Under the pieces are notes generated by a model that saw nothing but the letters and a program-made list of their open reading frames with translations, ran no database searches and had not been told where the DNA came from. A DNA stretch of 64,000 bases from an uncultured Litoreibacter sp. (GTDB taxonomy: Bacteria; Pseudomonadota; Alphaproteobacteria; Rhodobacterales; Rhodobacteraceae), in NCBI GenBank assembly GCA_947494645.1, contig CANLVO010000001.1:248001-312000 (forward strand). The letters are read 5' to 3'. Below, in pieces: positions 1-9,064 of the stretch. The translations under genes and the position numbers were made by a program. Each line of letters begins with the position of its first letter. The stretch's first letter is position 1.

Positions 1-480
1 ACCGCCCGGCTGCACAGCGGAGTAAATCCAGTCATCCGCGTCAGGTGCTGCACCGGCTTCGCCTTTGGTCATGATGAACAGCGGGCCAACAACGGCTTTG
101 TTCTTCTTGACGTTAATCTTGATGCTTTCTTTCGCAAGCACGGAGCCTGCGGGCATCACGACGCCTTCTTCCTCGAACTTGAGGTATTGCTCAGCGGCAA
201 TGTCGTTGGCGAATGTGTTCAGCAGGCGGTTGCCATGCGGGCCAGCGACGGCTGGGCGGGTCGCTGTTGGGGCCCAAGTGCGGTAAACTGCGGCCACTTC
301 GTTGTCGCCTTTGGTGTACCCTTCCAACATTTTGTCGCCGATGCAGGCATAAATTTCTTCAATTTGAGCGGCTTCCAGGTCGAAAGCGTCTTCGACATCG
401 GTTTTGCAGTCAGCAGCAAAAGCGCCGGAGGTCAGCGCGAGGCCAGCCGCGACGGTTGCAAGGGTCGTACGAAAGGTCAT
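1..480 (-). CDS. Cytochrome P460-like secreted protein (partial, C-terminus off the window)
   Basis: The reading frame starts with ATG at 480 and stays open to the window edge, giving 160 codons. Residues 1 to about 23 form a clean Sec signal peptide ending AFA, so the product is periplasmic. After it come a Cys-containing helical stretch, the phrase MPAGSVLAKES, a segment ending LFIMTK, and DDWIYS. These are the landmarks of the cytochrome P460 domain, in which a c-type heme is bound by a CxxCH near the C-terminus. That heme motif would lie beyond position 1, so heme binding cannot be confirmed here. P460 proteins include hydroxylamine and NO-converting enzymes, but many homologues have no known substrate. 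The gene is transcribed away from xerC's 3' end. Confidence 0.7.
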   Translation of the reverse strand, partial: MTFRTTLATVAAGLALTSGAFAADCKTDVEDAFDLEAAQIEEIYACIGDKMLEGYTKGDNEVAAVYRTWAPTATRPAVAGPHGNRLLNTFANDIAAEQYLKFEEEGVVMPAGSVLAKESIKINVKKNKAVVGPLFIMTKGEAGAAPDADDWIYSAVQPGG

Positions 481-576
481 GTATAGTCTCCAGTTATCGG
501 TTGGCCATTTTGTCGCAGGCTGGAGGGCAAAAAGCTAATCAAGCAAAGCTCTCGCACAGACACGTTTCTGTGATCC

Positions 577-1506
577 CTAACCCTGTCCGCGGGGGTGCGC
601 TTTCGCATAGATTTCCATCAATCGGGCCGTGTCGACGGCCGTATAAGCCTGTGTGGTACTGAGCGAGGCGTGGCCCAGAAGCTCTTGAATTGCGCGGAGA
701 TCTCCGCCTGCTTCCAACAAATGCGTGGCGAAGGAATGGCGCATCGCATGCGGTGTGGCGGTGGCGGGGAGGCCGAGTTGCATGCGGGCGTTTTCCATGG
801 ATTTGGCGATGATGCGGGCGGACAAAGCGCCGCCTCGGGCGCCGCGAAAGAGGGATTCCTCCGGGTCGACCTCGTAGGGCAGGGCTTTGAGGTAGCGATC
901 TACGGCGTTTCTGGCGGCGTCCAGAACAGGCACGATCCGGTCCTTGCCGCCCTTACCCTTGATCCGCAGCACGTCCGGCAAGGGCGCATCTTTTCCTTTC
1001 AAACCAAGGGCTTCAGAGATGCGCAACCCGCAACCATAGAGCAGTGTCAGCACCGCGACGTCGCGGGCGGCGATCCAGGATTTGGGTTGTTGGGTCTCTA
1101 CCGTTTCGATCATCGCCTTGGCGGCATCTTTGGCCAAGGGGCGGGGCAGTTTCTTCTGGAATTTTGGGGATCGCGTGGCCAAAACGGCGGTCGGTTCGAA
1201 CCCGTCGCGCTCCGCAAACCAGCGAAAAAAGCTTTTAACTGCAGAGAGTTGGCGGGCCAGAGACCTTGCGGCGACGCCCCGGTCGCGCTCATGCGCCATC
1301 CAGGAGCGCATGTCGGACGTGCTCACGGATTTCAGTGGGTCAAGCCCGACGGCGCCGCCGTGGTGATTGCCGATAAAGGCAAAAAATCCAGCAAGATCAT
1401 GGCGGTAGGCTTCAATCGTGTTCTCGGACACGCCGCCCAAAGCAGACAAATGTTTGAGCCAGTTTTCGAGAAGATCGCGTGCGGCGGGGGAGATCAGCCC
1501 AGCCAT
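577..1506 (-). CDS. xerC: Tyrosine recombinase XerC
   Basis: This 309-residue protein is a site-specific tyrosine recombinase that with XerD resolves chromosome dimers at dif. The N-terminal SAM-like core-binding domain covers about residues 10-100 and the catalytic domain about 120-305. All six active-site residues are visible: R162 in LRISEAL, K185 in KGKGGKDR, H253 and R256 in HAMRHSFATH, H279 in LLGHASL, and nucleophile Y288 in TQAYT. The length is normal for chromosomal XerC, and no att-like repeats or phage genes surround it, so it is not an integrase of a mobile element. Its ATG lies inside the 3' end of the DUF484 gene (13-base overlap), which indicates translational coupling. Confidence 0.95.
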   Translation of the reverse strand: MAGLISPAARDLLENWLKHLSALGGVSENTIEAYRHDLAGFFAFIGNHHGGAVGLDPLKSVSTSDMRSWMAHERDRGVAARSLARQLSAVKSFFRWFAERDGFEPTAVLATRSPKFQKKLPRPLAKDAAKAMIETVETQQPKSWIAARDVAVLTLLYGCGLRISEALGLKGKDAPLPDVLRIKGKGGKDRIVPVLDAARNAVDRYLKALPYEVDPEESLFRGARGGALSARIIAKSMENARMQLGLPATATPHAMRHSFATHLLEAGGDLRAIQELLGHASLSTTQAYTAVDTARLMEIYAKAHPRGQG

Positions 1507-2198
1507 CTGCGGATCGCACGCTCGAAGACATTGCAGAAAAAGATAAGAGTATCAGTGCCTTGGTTGGGACGGAACTGATGCGGGTCTTCTGCGCCCATGA
1601 CCAAAAGGCCGGGCAAACGACCCTTGCCGAGGTCAAGTTTCAGCAGCGCCTCAGACTTGATGTAATCGGCGTTATCCCCGTAAACGTCTGAACTTGCAGG
1701 AGAAACCTGCCGCAAAGTCACGGGACGAACGGTGATGTTGCGACCGGCGGTGATGTAATGGTCGATATCGCCCGGGCCAACGATGGACAAAACGTCGTCG
1801 AAGCCGACGGATGGGCTCTCGTATTCTTTGCTCTCAAGGATCAAACGCAGTCTGGACACGCGCAGGGCTTCCAGAAGATCGCCAGAGAGGGAGTTCAAAA
1901 ACGCATTGAAATCAACGGGTTCCAATGTTCTCAAGACGGCGTTGTGGATCAGGTTGGTGCCGGCGAGGTTCTCGTAGGCGGCGGCGATGACGGAGCGGTG
2001 GGTGTCTTCGAGACGGTCCAACCGGCTTTCCAAACGTTCCATCGCGATGCCGCGCAGATCGACGATATTGCCGCCCAACGCACGCTCGTTGGCGTCGATG
2101 AGGGCGCGCATAACATCTTGATCTTCAAGGATTACTTCGGGGTCTTCCAGAATTTTCTGGCGAAGGGATTCCAGAACTTGGGCCTGCTCACTCATCAT
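1494..2198 (-). CDS. DUF484 family protein
   Basis: This 234-residue cytoplasmic protein belongs to DUF484, a GAF-like family encoded next to xerC in many Proteobacteria. The N-terminal third (to about residue 75) is helical and charged, including RLESRLDRLEDTHRSV. The remainder is an alpha/beta GAF-type fold ending in the family phrase DTLIFFCNVFERAI. There is no catalytic motif. Its role is not established, but conserved linkage with xerC suggests a link to recombination or cell division. A GAGGAT ribosome-binding site precedes the double ATG. The upstream gap carries two palindromes that may be its operator. Confidence 0.85.
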   Translation of the reverse strand: MMSEQAQVLESLRQKILEDPEVILEDQDVMRALIDANERALGGNIVDLRGIAMERLESRLDRLEDTHRSVIAAAYENLAGTNLIHNAVLRTLEPVDFNAFLNSLSGDLLEALRVSRLRLILESKEYESPSVGFDDVLSIVGPGDIDHYITAGRNITVRPVTLRQVSPASSDVYGDNADYIKSEALLKLDLGKGRLPGLLVMGAEDPHQFRPNQGTDTLIFFCNVFERAIRRWLG

Positions 2199-2325
2199 GG
2201 ATCCTCGGAATTAGCGGAACTTCTTTTTCGATGTTGGCGGGATACTACATGCGGAGCCCCGATGAAGGGAATCCGGCAAACGCAAATCCTGGTGATCTGT
2301 GTGATTTTAGTCCGTCAGTGTGGGT

Positions 2326-2377
2326 TTTGTACAAATTGGGGTCAATTAAATAGGGCCAAAACCCATTTTGTACAAAA
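2326..2377. promoter_or_regulatory. Pair of TTTGTACAAA palindromes upstream of DUF484-xerC
   Basis: The perfect palindrome TTTGTACAAA occurs at 2326-2335 and again at 2367-2376, where it extends to a 12-base palindrome. The centres are 41 bases apart, close to four helical turns. Flanking GGGTTTTG and CAAAACCC also form an inverted pair. The site lies in the 206-base gap between the end of the DUF808 gene and the DUF484 start, in locally AT-rich DNA. This fits a two-site operator for a dimeric repressor. The binding protein is unknown. Confidence 0.45.
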
Positions 2378-2404
2378 CTCTCAGCGGAAAATCTTAAGCT
2401 CAGC

Positions 2405-3379
2405 TTAATGTTTCGCTGCAGGTTTGCCGCCGCGCAAAGCGGTCCATGCGGGGATCAGCACTTTTGTTGCGACCGGGATCAAGGCGAGGCCCAAGGCCAG
2501 CCCGAAGATGCCGTCCAAAGCGGCGGTCACGGCCCATTTGACGAAACCTTGCGCGGAGCTGACGGCATGGGCCGCACTTTCGGCGATGTGGTGGATCGTG
2601 TCATAGAGCCAAGAGGCCCCGAGCACGTCGAGGCCGTGCAGCACAATCGAGCCGCCGACCCAAAGCATGGCGGCGGTGCCGACGATCATCAGGGCTTTCA
2701 AAAATCCGGGCATGGCTTTGACGATGCCCCGGCCAAATGCGCGAGTCAGTCCAAGGCGGCCCTTAGTCGACATCAGCAGACCCACGTCATCGGCTTTCAC
2801 GATCAGCGCGACGGAGCCGTAGACGGCAACGGTGATGCCAATGGCGACGGCGGCGAGCGTCGCGCCTTCCATCCAGATGTTGCTGTCGGGAATTTCGGCC
2901 AAGGCAATGGTCATGATCTCAGCCGACAGGATGAAGTCGGTCTTGATCGCGCCTTGGACTTTCTCTTCCTCCAAATGCGCGGGGTCTTTTGTTAGGTCCT
3001 TGGGCTCGTCGGCGTCATGATGATGCGGCACGAAGAGGTGGTAAACTTTCTCGGCCCCCTCAAAACACAGATACGCCCCGCCCAGCATCAGCAAAGGCGT
3101 AATCACCCAAGGCGCAAAATTGGCCAGAAGCAGCCCGATGGGCAAAAGGAAGAGCAGCTTGTTTTTGATCGAGCCACGGGCGATGCGCCAGACGATGGGC
3201 AGCTCGCGGGCGGGTTGGAAGCCTTGCACATATTTCGGCGTGACCGCGGCGTCATCAATCACCGCGCCTGCGGCTTTGGCTCCGGCCTTGGCGGCCTGAC
3301 CGATCACGTCATCGACGGAGGCCGCTGCCACTTTGGCAATGCCAGCCACGTCGTCGAGAAGGGCAAGTAATCCGCTCAT
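2405..3379 (-). CDS. DUF808 (YedI-like) inner-membrane protein
   Basis: This 324-residue protein matches the DUF808/YedI family from end to end. It starts SGLLALLDDVAGIAKVAA and then has several hydrophobic segments, at about residues 75-105, 150-195, 215-240 and 275-305. The conserved FEGAEKVYHLF phrase is at about residue 105, followed by a short His-Asp rich loop and a cytoplasmic-looking acidic stretch. It is predicted to sit in the inner membrane. No biochemical function is established for the family. It is a single-gene unit on the minus strand. Confidence 0.88.
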   Translation of the reverse strand: MSGLLALLDDVAGIAKVAAASVDDVIGQAAKAGAKAAGAVIDDAAVTPKYVQGFQPARELPIVWRIARGSIKNKLLFLLPIGLLLANFAPWVITPLLMLGGAYLCFEGAEKVYHLFVPHHHDADEPKDLTKDPAHLEEEKVQGAIKTDFILSAEIMTIALAEIPDSNIWMEGATLAAVAIGITVAVYGSVALIVKADDVGLLMSTKGRLGLTRAFGRGIVKAMPGFLKALMIVGTAAMLWVGGSIVLHGLDVLGASWLYDTIHHIAESAAHAVSSAQGFVKWAVTAALDGIFGLALGLALIPVATKVLIPAWTALRGGKPAAKH

Positions 3380-3425
3380 AGGGTAGTAATGCGCGTAACG
3401 GCGAAAAAGTTCAATCCGCGATGAC

Positions 3426-3926
3426 TTAACTGCGCGGAGCGCGGGCCATCAGGTCTTCGAAAACCGGGCGCAGCTCTGCATGTTTGCGCGATCCGCGCAG
3501 GACGTCTTGCAGCTCCCCTTTGGCATTGAAGGTCAAAAGCGTGACATGCGGCACGCCGTGATCTGCCGCAAAGTTGGAGCCCTCAACCGTCTTGATATTG
3601 GCCACGAGATATTCCGGCTTGTCGCCATCCATGTCGTTGATCGCCTTGCGAGCCTCGCGTTGCAAGGCGTTGCAAATGGGGCAGTTCGGGTCGTGAATTT
3701 GCACGACAGCGGGGACGCCTTGGCCGATCTTGCTGAGGTCCGTTTCACCGATAGAGGCGCGGACCGACCGGATACCGAAGTAGCCGCCGCCCAGAACCAC
3801 CGCGCCACCAAGTACGCCCATCTGCAACAGGCCCCGGCGGGACATGTTCTTGGCCGCGTTGGATTGTTGCGGGGTACCGGTTTTGACCCGTTTGGCTTTC
3901 TTGGATTTTTGAGCTTTGCGCGCCAT
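3426..3926 (-). CDS. Thioredoxin-fold protein with Tat-like signal
   Basis: This 166-residue protein begins with a very basic tail, then SRRGLLQ at about residues 29-35, followed by a hydrophobic Gly/Val-rich helix. This resembles a twin-arginine signal anchored in or exported across the inner membrane. The rest is a short thioredoxin fold with HDPNCPICNAL, a CxxC active-site pair, and the cis-Pro phrase HGVPHVTLL. The CPIC motif suggests a thiol reductase or disulfide carrier in the periplasm. The substrate cannot be read from sequence. Neighbouring genes give no clear partner. Confidence 0.7.
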   Translation of the reverse strand: MARKAQKSKKAKRVKTGTPQQSNAAKNMSRRGLLQMGVLGGAVVLGGGYFGIRSVRASIGETDLSKIGQGVPAVVQIHDPNCPICNALQREARKAINDMDGDKPEYLVANIKTVEGSNFAADHGVPHVTLLTFNAKGELQDVLRGSRKHAELRPVFEDLMARAPRS

Positions 3927-3962
3927 GTGGCCTCCGCTTGATCTGCTGCCCGCAGCTTAAGC

Positions 3963-4005
3963 CAAAAAGAGACGACCGCAGCCCGGTATTGGCCCGGCTG
4001 CGGTC
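3963..4005 (-). terminator. Intrinsic terminator downstream of fsa
   Basis: GACCGCAGCC at 3974-3983 pairs with GGCTGCGGTC at 3996-4005, giving a perfect 10-bp GC-rich stem with a 12-base loop. On the minus strand it is followed by a TTTTT run. It lies about 30 bases past the fsa stop codon. Confidence 0.8.
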
Positions 4006-4037
4006 ACAAAAACGTTAGATCATGCTTGCCGGGTGGC

Positions 4038-4691
4038 CTAGACGATCTTGATATTGGCCTTCTTGGCGTCTTCCATGAAGGCCGCGAGACCTTTGTCTGT
4101 CAGCACATGGCCTGCCATTTTCTTGATCACCTCTGGCGGCGCGGTGGCCACATCAGCGCCGATTTTGGCGCAATCGGACATGTGATTGGCCGAGCGGATA
4201 GAGGCGGCAAGGATTTGCGTCTCGAACCCGTAATTGTCGTAGACTTCGCGAATGTCGGCGATCAGCTCCATCCCGTCGAGATTGAGATCATCAAGACGGC
4301 CAATGAAGGGCGAGATAAACGTGGCTCCCACCTTGGCGGCAAGCAGCGCCTGATTGGCGGAGAAGCACAGCGTGACATTGACCATGTTGCCCTCGTTGGT
4401 CAGCACGTTACAGGCTTTCAAACCGTCCCAAGTCAGCGGCACTTTGACGGCGATGTTATCGGCAATTTTGGCCAGCTTGCGCCCCTCGGCGATCATCTCG
4501 TCAGCGGTCAGCGCAACCACTTCGGCAGAAACGGGGCCGTCGACCAAATCACAGATTTCCCTGGTCACCTCAAGGATATCGCGCCCGGATTTGGCGATCA
4601 GCGACGGGTTGGTTGTGACACCATCAACGATGCCTAATTCGTTCAGCTCGGCGATGGCGTCGATCTCGGCGGTGTCTACAAAGAATTTCAT
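4038..4691 (-). CDS. fsa: Fructose-6-phosphate aldolase / transaldolase-like protein
   Basis: This 217-residue TIM-barrel aldolase is of the short transaldolase (FSA/TalC) type, acting on fructose 6-phosphate or sedoheptulose 7-phosphate in the non-oxidative pentose phosphate pathway. It starts [13 protein letters not shown], the typical N-terminus. GVTTNPSLI lies at about residues 24-32, and the Schiff-base lysine K83 is in [11 protein letters not shown]. The frame is open 30 codons further upstream to 4781, but that would run into priA, and the family N-terminus fixes the start at 4691. FSA and TalB-like activities cannot be separated by sequence alone. It is divergent from priA and has its own terminator. 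Confidence 0.92.
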   Translation of the reverse strand: MKFFVDTAEIDAIAELNELGIVDGVTTNPSLIAKSGRDILEVTREICDLVDGPVSAEVVALTADEMIAEGRKLAKIADNIAVKVPLTWDGLKACNVLTNEGNMVNVTLCFSANQALLAAKVGATFISPFIGRLDDLNLDGMELIADIREVYDNYGFETQILAASIRSANHMSDCAKIGADVATAPPEVIKKMAGHVLTDKGLAAFMEDAKKANIKIV

Positions 4692-4779
4692 GGAAGTTGG
4701 CCTTTCGGTGGACGGTGAGGTTTGCTTAAGTGCTGCTTTACCTTGAAGCGGCAGGTAAGAGCAAACAGGTGACTTCTTC

Positions 4780-6963
4780 ATGACGGCTGGATTTTTCCAC
4801 GAGGGCGAGTTGGTGGGCGTGTTGACGACGCAGCCGCTGGACCGCGTGCTGGATTACAAAGCCCCGGAGGGCGGCTGCTTTGCGGGGGCGTTTGTCGAGG
4901 TGCCGCTGGGCCCGCGCAAAGTGCTGGGCGTGGTTTGGGGGCCGGGCAAGGGCGACTGGGATTACGCCAAGACGCGGTCGGTGATCCGGGTGCTGGACGT
5001 CCCGCCAATGCGCGAAGAGATGGTGTCCTTTCTGGAAAAAGCCGGCGCCTATACGTTAACGCCTTTGAGCGCCATGTTGCGGCTGGCGACGCGCTCGCCG
5101 GGGCTGGGCGATCCGCCCTCGATGCGCAAGATTTACCGGATGGGCTCGGGCGAGGTGGACCGGGTGACGCCTGCGCGGACCAAGGTGCTGGCGGTGCTTG
5201 AGGAGTTCGGCGGGCTGGCGTTTACTTTGAAGGAACTGGCGGAGATGGCCGGGGTGGGGACCTCTGTCGTCAAGGGCATGGTGGCGCAAGGCGCTGTTTT
5301 GGAAGAACAATCGCCGCGTGATCTGCCTTTTGCGCGGCTGGACCCTGAGCTGCCGTCAAAGGAGCTGACCCCCGATCAGGCGGCGGCGGTGGCGGTGCTG
5401 AACGAGGGGGAGGGGTATTCGACCACCTTGTTGAAAGGCGTCACCGGGTCGGGGAAGACGGAAGTTTATCTGGAAGCTGTGGCCGATTGTTTACGGCGCG
5501 GGCGGCAGGCTTTGGTGCTGCTGCCGGAGATTGCGCTGACCAGCGAATTCTTAACGCGGGTGGAGGCACGGTTTGGCGCGAAGCCCGCGGAATGGCATTC
5601 GGGCGTCACCATGACGGAGCGGCGACGGGTCTGGAAAATGGTCGGTGAAGGCGGCGCGGAGCTGGTGGTCGGTGCACGCTCGGCGCTGTTTTTGCCCTAC
5701 CGCGATCTGGGGCTGATCGTGGTCGATGAGGAACATGACACCTCTTACAAGCAGGAAGACGGGGTGATGTATAATGCCCGCGACATGACGGTGCTGCGGG
5801 CGTCGATGTGCGGGGCCAAGGTGGTGCTGGCCTCGGCCACGCCGTCGCTGGAAAGCTGGGCCAATGCGGAGGCTGGCAAGTACCGCCGGGTCGAGCTGAC
5901 CGCGCGGTTCGGGGCGGCTGTGATGCCCGAGATGCGCGCGATTGACATGCGGGTGGAGGACTTGCCGGGGGGCAAATGGGTCTCTCCGACGTTGCAGCGC
6001 GAAATTCAGGCACGGGTGGAGCGCGGCGAGCAATCGCTGATTTTCCTGAACCGCCGTGGGTACGCGCCGGTGACGCTGTGCCGGGCCTGCGGGCACCAGA
6101 TTGGCTGCGACCAATGCGACGCGCGGATGGTGGAGCACCGCTTTCTTAAGCGGCTGATGTGCCATCAATGCGGCGAGACGAAACCGATGCCGACGGTCTG
6201 CCCGCATTGCGAGGCCGAAGACCGCTTGTCGCCCATAGGCCCCGGCGTGGAGCGGATGGGGGAGGAGGTGACGGCGCTTTTTCCGGACGCGCGTGTCTCG
6301 GTGCTGTCGTCTGATCACTATTCCACCGCGCGGCAGCTGAAGGCGCATATCGAGACGATTGCCAGCGGCGAGGCGGATATCATCATCGGCACGCAGCTGG
6401 TGGCCAAGGGGCATAACTTTCCGCTGCTCACTTTGGTGGGGGTGATTGATGCGGATCTGGGCCTGCAGGGGTCCGACCTGCGGGCCGCCGAGCGGACGTT
6501 TCAACTGATGCGGCAGGTGGCGGGGCGCGCCGGGCGGGCGGAGAAGCCCGGTCTGGCCCTGTTGCAAAGCTTCCAGCCTGAACATCCGGTGATCACGGCC
6601 ATTCTGTCGGGCGACGAGGAAGGGTTTTGGCGTGCGGAGGCCGCCGAGCGCGAACAGGCGGGCGTGCCACCTTACGGGCGGATGGCGGGGATTGTGCTGT
6701 CGGGGCCGGAGGTCGGGCCAGTGTTTGATCTGGGCAATCATCTGGCACGCAACGACGCCGCGTTGCGCCGCGTGGGGGCTGTGGTTTACGGACCCGCGCC
6801 CGCGCCGATTGCACGTATTCGCGGGCGTCACCGTGTCCGTCTTTTGGTCAAGGCCCCGAAGGGCGTGGCGCTGCAACAGGCGCTGTCATACTGGGTGGGC
6901 GGGCTGAAGCTGAAGGGAGATTTGCGGCTGCAGGTTGATATTGACCCGCAGAGCTTTTTTTGA
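4780..6963 (+). CDS. priA: Primosomal protein N' (replication restart helicase PriA)
   Basis: This 727-residue superfamily 2 DNA helicase recognises stalled replication forks and reloads DnaB. The order is an N-terminal DNA-binding domain (about 1-110), a winged-helix part (130-190), Walker A GVTGSGKT at 220-227, and the DEEH box at 316-319. Inserted zinc-binding region: eight cysteines in four CxxC pairs from C434 to C477. A helicase C-terminal domain and a C-terminal domain ending [10 protein letters not shown] follow. The length is normal and all motifs are intact. The gene is divergent from fsa with an 88-base shared promoter region. Confidence 0.96.
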   Translation: MTAGFFHEGELVGVLTTQPLDRVLDYKAPEGGCFAGAFVEVPLGPRKVLGVVWGPGKGDWDYAKTRSVIRVLDVPPMREEMVSFLEKAGAYTLTPLSAMLRLATRSPGLGDPPSMRKIYRMGSGEVDRVTPARTKVLAVLEEFGGLAFTLKELAEMAGVGTSVVKGMVAQGAVLEEQSPRDLPFARLDPELPSKELTPDQAAAVAVLNEGEGYSTTLLKGVTGSGKTEVYLEAVADCLRRGRQALVLLPEIALTSEFLTRVEARFGAKPAEWHSGVTMTERRRVWKMVGEGGAELVVGARSALFLPYRDLGLIVVDEEHDTSYKQEDGVMYNARDMTVLRASMCGAKVVLASATPSLESWANAEAGKYRRVELTARFGAAVMPEMRAIDMRVEDLPGGKWVSPTLQREIQARVERGEQSLIFLNRRGYAPVTLCRACGHQIGCDQCDARMVEHRFLKRLMCHQCGETKPMPTVCPHCEAEDRLSPIGPGVERMGEEVTALFPDARVSVLSSDHYSTARQLKAHIETIASGEADIIIGTQLVAKGHNFPLLTLVGVIDADLGLQGSDLRAAERTFQLMRQVAGRAGRAEKPGLALLQSFQPEHPVITAILSGDEEGFWRAEAAEREQAGVPPYGRMAGIVLSGPEVGPVFDLGNHLARNDAALRRVGAVVYGPAPAPIARIRGRHRVRLLVKAPKGVALQQALSYWVGGLKLKGDLRLQVDIDPQSFF

Positions 6964-7072
6964 GGCGGTGTTTCTTGATTGGCTTTGCCAAAACGCAGTG
7001 ACAGGCTGTCCTCTTTTCTTTGGCTCTGACGGCGGGTAGACAGGCGGAGCTTGGGAGTTCAGGGACAGTCAG

Positions 7073-8152
7073 ATGACCATCACGCCGCAGCCGGGGATTA
7101 TGGAAATTGCGCTCTATCAGGGCGGCGCGGCCTCTGTGGAGGGGGTCTCGGACGTGGTGAAGCTGTCCTCGAATGAGAACCCCTATGGGCCAAGCCCACG
7201 GGCCTCTGACGCGTTTCGCCAATCGGCGGGCGAGCTGCATGTCTACCCTTCGACCCAGCATGAGCGGCTGCGCGAGGCCATTGGCGAGGTGCATGCGGTA
7301 GACCCTGCGCGGGTGATTTGCGGCGTCGGGTCAGACGAGATCATTTCGTTTCTGTGTTACGCCTATGCGGGCCCGGGCGACGAGGTTTTGCACACCGAAC
7401 ATGGGTTCGGGATGTACAAGATCTCGGCCAAGGCGGCGGGGGCTGTGCCTGTTTCCGTGCGCGAGAAAAACCGCGTGACAGATGTGGACGCGCTTTTGGC
7501 AGGCGTGACGGAGCGCACAAAGCTGGTCTTTATCGCAAACCCCAACAACCCGACCGGCACGATGATCCCGGAGGCAGAAGTGGCGCGGCTGGCAGATGGT
7601 CTGCCCGAAGGCTGCCTGCTGGTGCTGGACGGGGCCTACGCCGAATATGTGGAGGGGTTTGACGCAGGCCTAAGCGTCATGGAGGGCCGCGACAACGTCT
7701 TCATGACGCGGACCTTTTCCAAGATTTATGGGCTGGGCGGGCTGCGCATCGGTTGGGGCTACGGCCCGCAAGAGATCATCGACACGCTGAACCGCATTCG
7801 TGGCCCGTTCAACCTGTCGGGACCCGCTTTGAAAGCGGCCCATGCGGCGGTGCGCGACGTGAAATACACGGAGCGCTGCCGGCGCGAGAATGCCAAATGG
7901 CGCGACTGGCTGGCAGGCGAGTTGGCCAAGCTGGGGGTTCCGTCGGACCCATCAGAATGCAACTTCATCCTTGCGCGGTTTGGCTCACCTGAGGAGGCGC
8001 AGGCCTGTGACGCTTACCTCAAGACCAAAGGACTGATCGTGCGGATGGTGGCGGGCTACAACCTGCCGGAGTGCTTGCGCATCACCATCGGAGACGAGAG
8101 CGCCTGCCGCCGGGTGGCGGCCGCGGTGGCGGAATTTAGAGGACAGAACTGA
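7073..8152 (+). CDS. hisC: Histidinol-phosphate aminotransferase
   Basis: This 359-residue fold-type I PLP aminotransferase converts histidinol phosphate and 2-oxoglutarate to imidazole acetol phosphate and glutamate. [11 protein letters not shown] sits near the N-terminus, NPNNPTGT at about 160, and the PLP lysine K217 is in [15 protein letters not shown]. It is followed, with a 1-base stop/start overlap, by an arogenate/prephenate dehydrogenase gene. HisC-type enzymes also transaminate aromatic keto acids, so this copy may work mainly in tyrosine and phenylalanine synthesis; that is inferred from context. No other his genes are nearby. Confidence 0.9.
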   Translation: MTITPQPGIMEIALYQGGAASVEGVSDVVKLSSNENPYGPSPRASDAFRQSAGELHVYPSTQHERLREAIGEVHAVDPARVICGVGSDEIISFLCYAYAGPGDEVLHTEHGFGMYKISAKAAGAVPVSVREKNRVTDVDALLAGVTERTKLVFIANPNNPTGTMIPEAEVARLADGLPEGCLLVLDGAYAEYVEGFDAGLSVMEGRDNVFMTRTFSKIYGLGGLRIGWGYGPQEIIDTLNRIRGPFNLSGPALKAAHAAVRDVKYTERCRRENAKWRDWLAGELAKLGVPSDPSECNFILARFGSPEEAQACDAYLKTKGLIVRMVAGYNLPECLRITIGDESACRRVAAAVAEFRGQN

Positions 8153-9060
8153 TGGCGCAAATCTATGAACGGGTCGCGTTGATCGGGCTGGGGCTGATCG
8201 CCTCTTCCATGGCGCATGGGATGCGGGCCAAGGGGCTGGCGGGCGAGATTGTGGGCACCGCGCGCTCTGCCGAGACGCGGGATGCCGCCCGCGAGATCGG
8301 GTTTTGCGACCGCGTCGAAGACAGCGCCGCTGAAGCCGTGAAAGGCGCGGACCTCGTGGTTCTGTGCGTGCCGGTTGGCGCGATGGGGGCCGTTGCGGCT
8401 GAGATCGCACCGCATCTGAAACCGGGCTGTGTGCTCAGCGATGTGGGCTCGACCAAACGCGCGGTGATGGATGCGGTGGTCCCGCATCTGCCCGAGGGCG
8501 TGCATTTCATCCCGGCGCACCCGGTGGCGGGGACGGAGCAATCGGGACCGCATTCAGGCTTTGCCGAGCTGTTCGAGAACCGTTGGTTGCTGATGACGCC
8601 CGAGGGTGCAGACCCGCAAGCGCTTGAAACATATGTCGAATTCTGGAAGGCGCTGGGGTCGCAGGTCGAGCAGATGGAGCCGGATCACCACGATCTGGTG
8701 CTGGCGGTGACCTCGCATGCGCCGCATCTGATTGCCTATACGATGGTGGGTGTGGCCGACGATTTGCAGCGCGTGACCGACAGTGAGGTGGTGACATTCT
8801 CCGCTGCGGGTTTCCGGGATTTTACGCGGATTGCGGCCTCGGACCCGACCATGTGGCGCGATGTGTTTTTGTCCAACAAGGAGGCGACACTCGAAATTCT
8901 GGGGCGCTTCACCGAAGAGCTGTTTGCCCTGCAACGCGCCATTCGACAGGGCGACGGGGACCATCTGCATGCGTATTTTACCCGCACGCGGGCCATTCGG
9001 CGCGGGATCATCGAGGCGGGTCAGGACACGGATGCGCCGAACTTTGGTCGGGGGAGGTAG
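8152..9060 (+). CDS. tyrC: Prephenate/arogenate dehydrogenase (cyclohexadienyl dehydrogenase)
   Basis: This 302-residue NAD(P)-dependent dehydrogenase oxidatively decarboxylates prephenate or arogenate in tyrosine synthesis. The Rossmann loop IGLGLIASS is at about residues 11-19. The third glycine of the usual GxGxxG is alanine here. HPVAGTEQSG, a family signature of the prephenate site, lies at about residues 124-133. There is no fused chorismate mutase and no ACT domain, which matches the short TyrC type. Its ATG overlaps the hisC stop, so the two are coexpressed. Confidence 0.9.
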   Translation: MAQIYERVALIGLGLIASSMAHGMRAKGLAGEIVGTARSAETRDAAREIGFCDRVEDSAAEAVKGADLVVLCVPVGAMGAVAAEIAPHLKPGCVLSDVGSTKRAVMDAVVPHLPEGVHFIPAHPVAGTEQSGPHSGFAELFENRWLLMTPEGADPQALETYVEFWKALGSQVEQMEPDHHDLVLAVTSHAPHLIAYTMVGVADDLQRVTDSEVVTFSAAGFRDFTRIAASDPTMWRDVFLSNKEATLEILGRFTEELFALQRAIRQGDGDHLHAYFTRTRAIRRGIIEAGQDTDAPNFGRGR

Positions 9061-9064
9061 CGCG

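Noticed and set aside
481-576. Terminator for xerC
   Set aside because: A short CACAGA/TCTGTG stem near 554-571 is present on the minus strand but lacks an adjacent T-run.
577-1506. Integrase of a mobile element
   Set aside because: Sequence and operon context (DUF484) are those of chromosomal XerC; there are no phage genes or att repeats.
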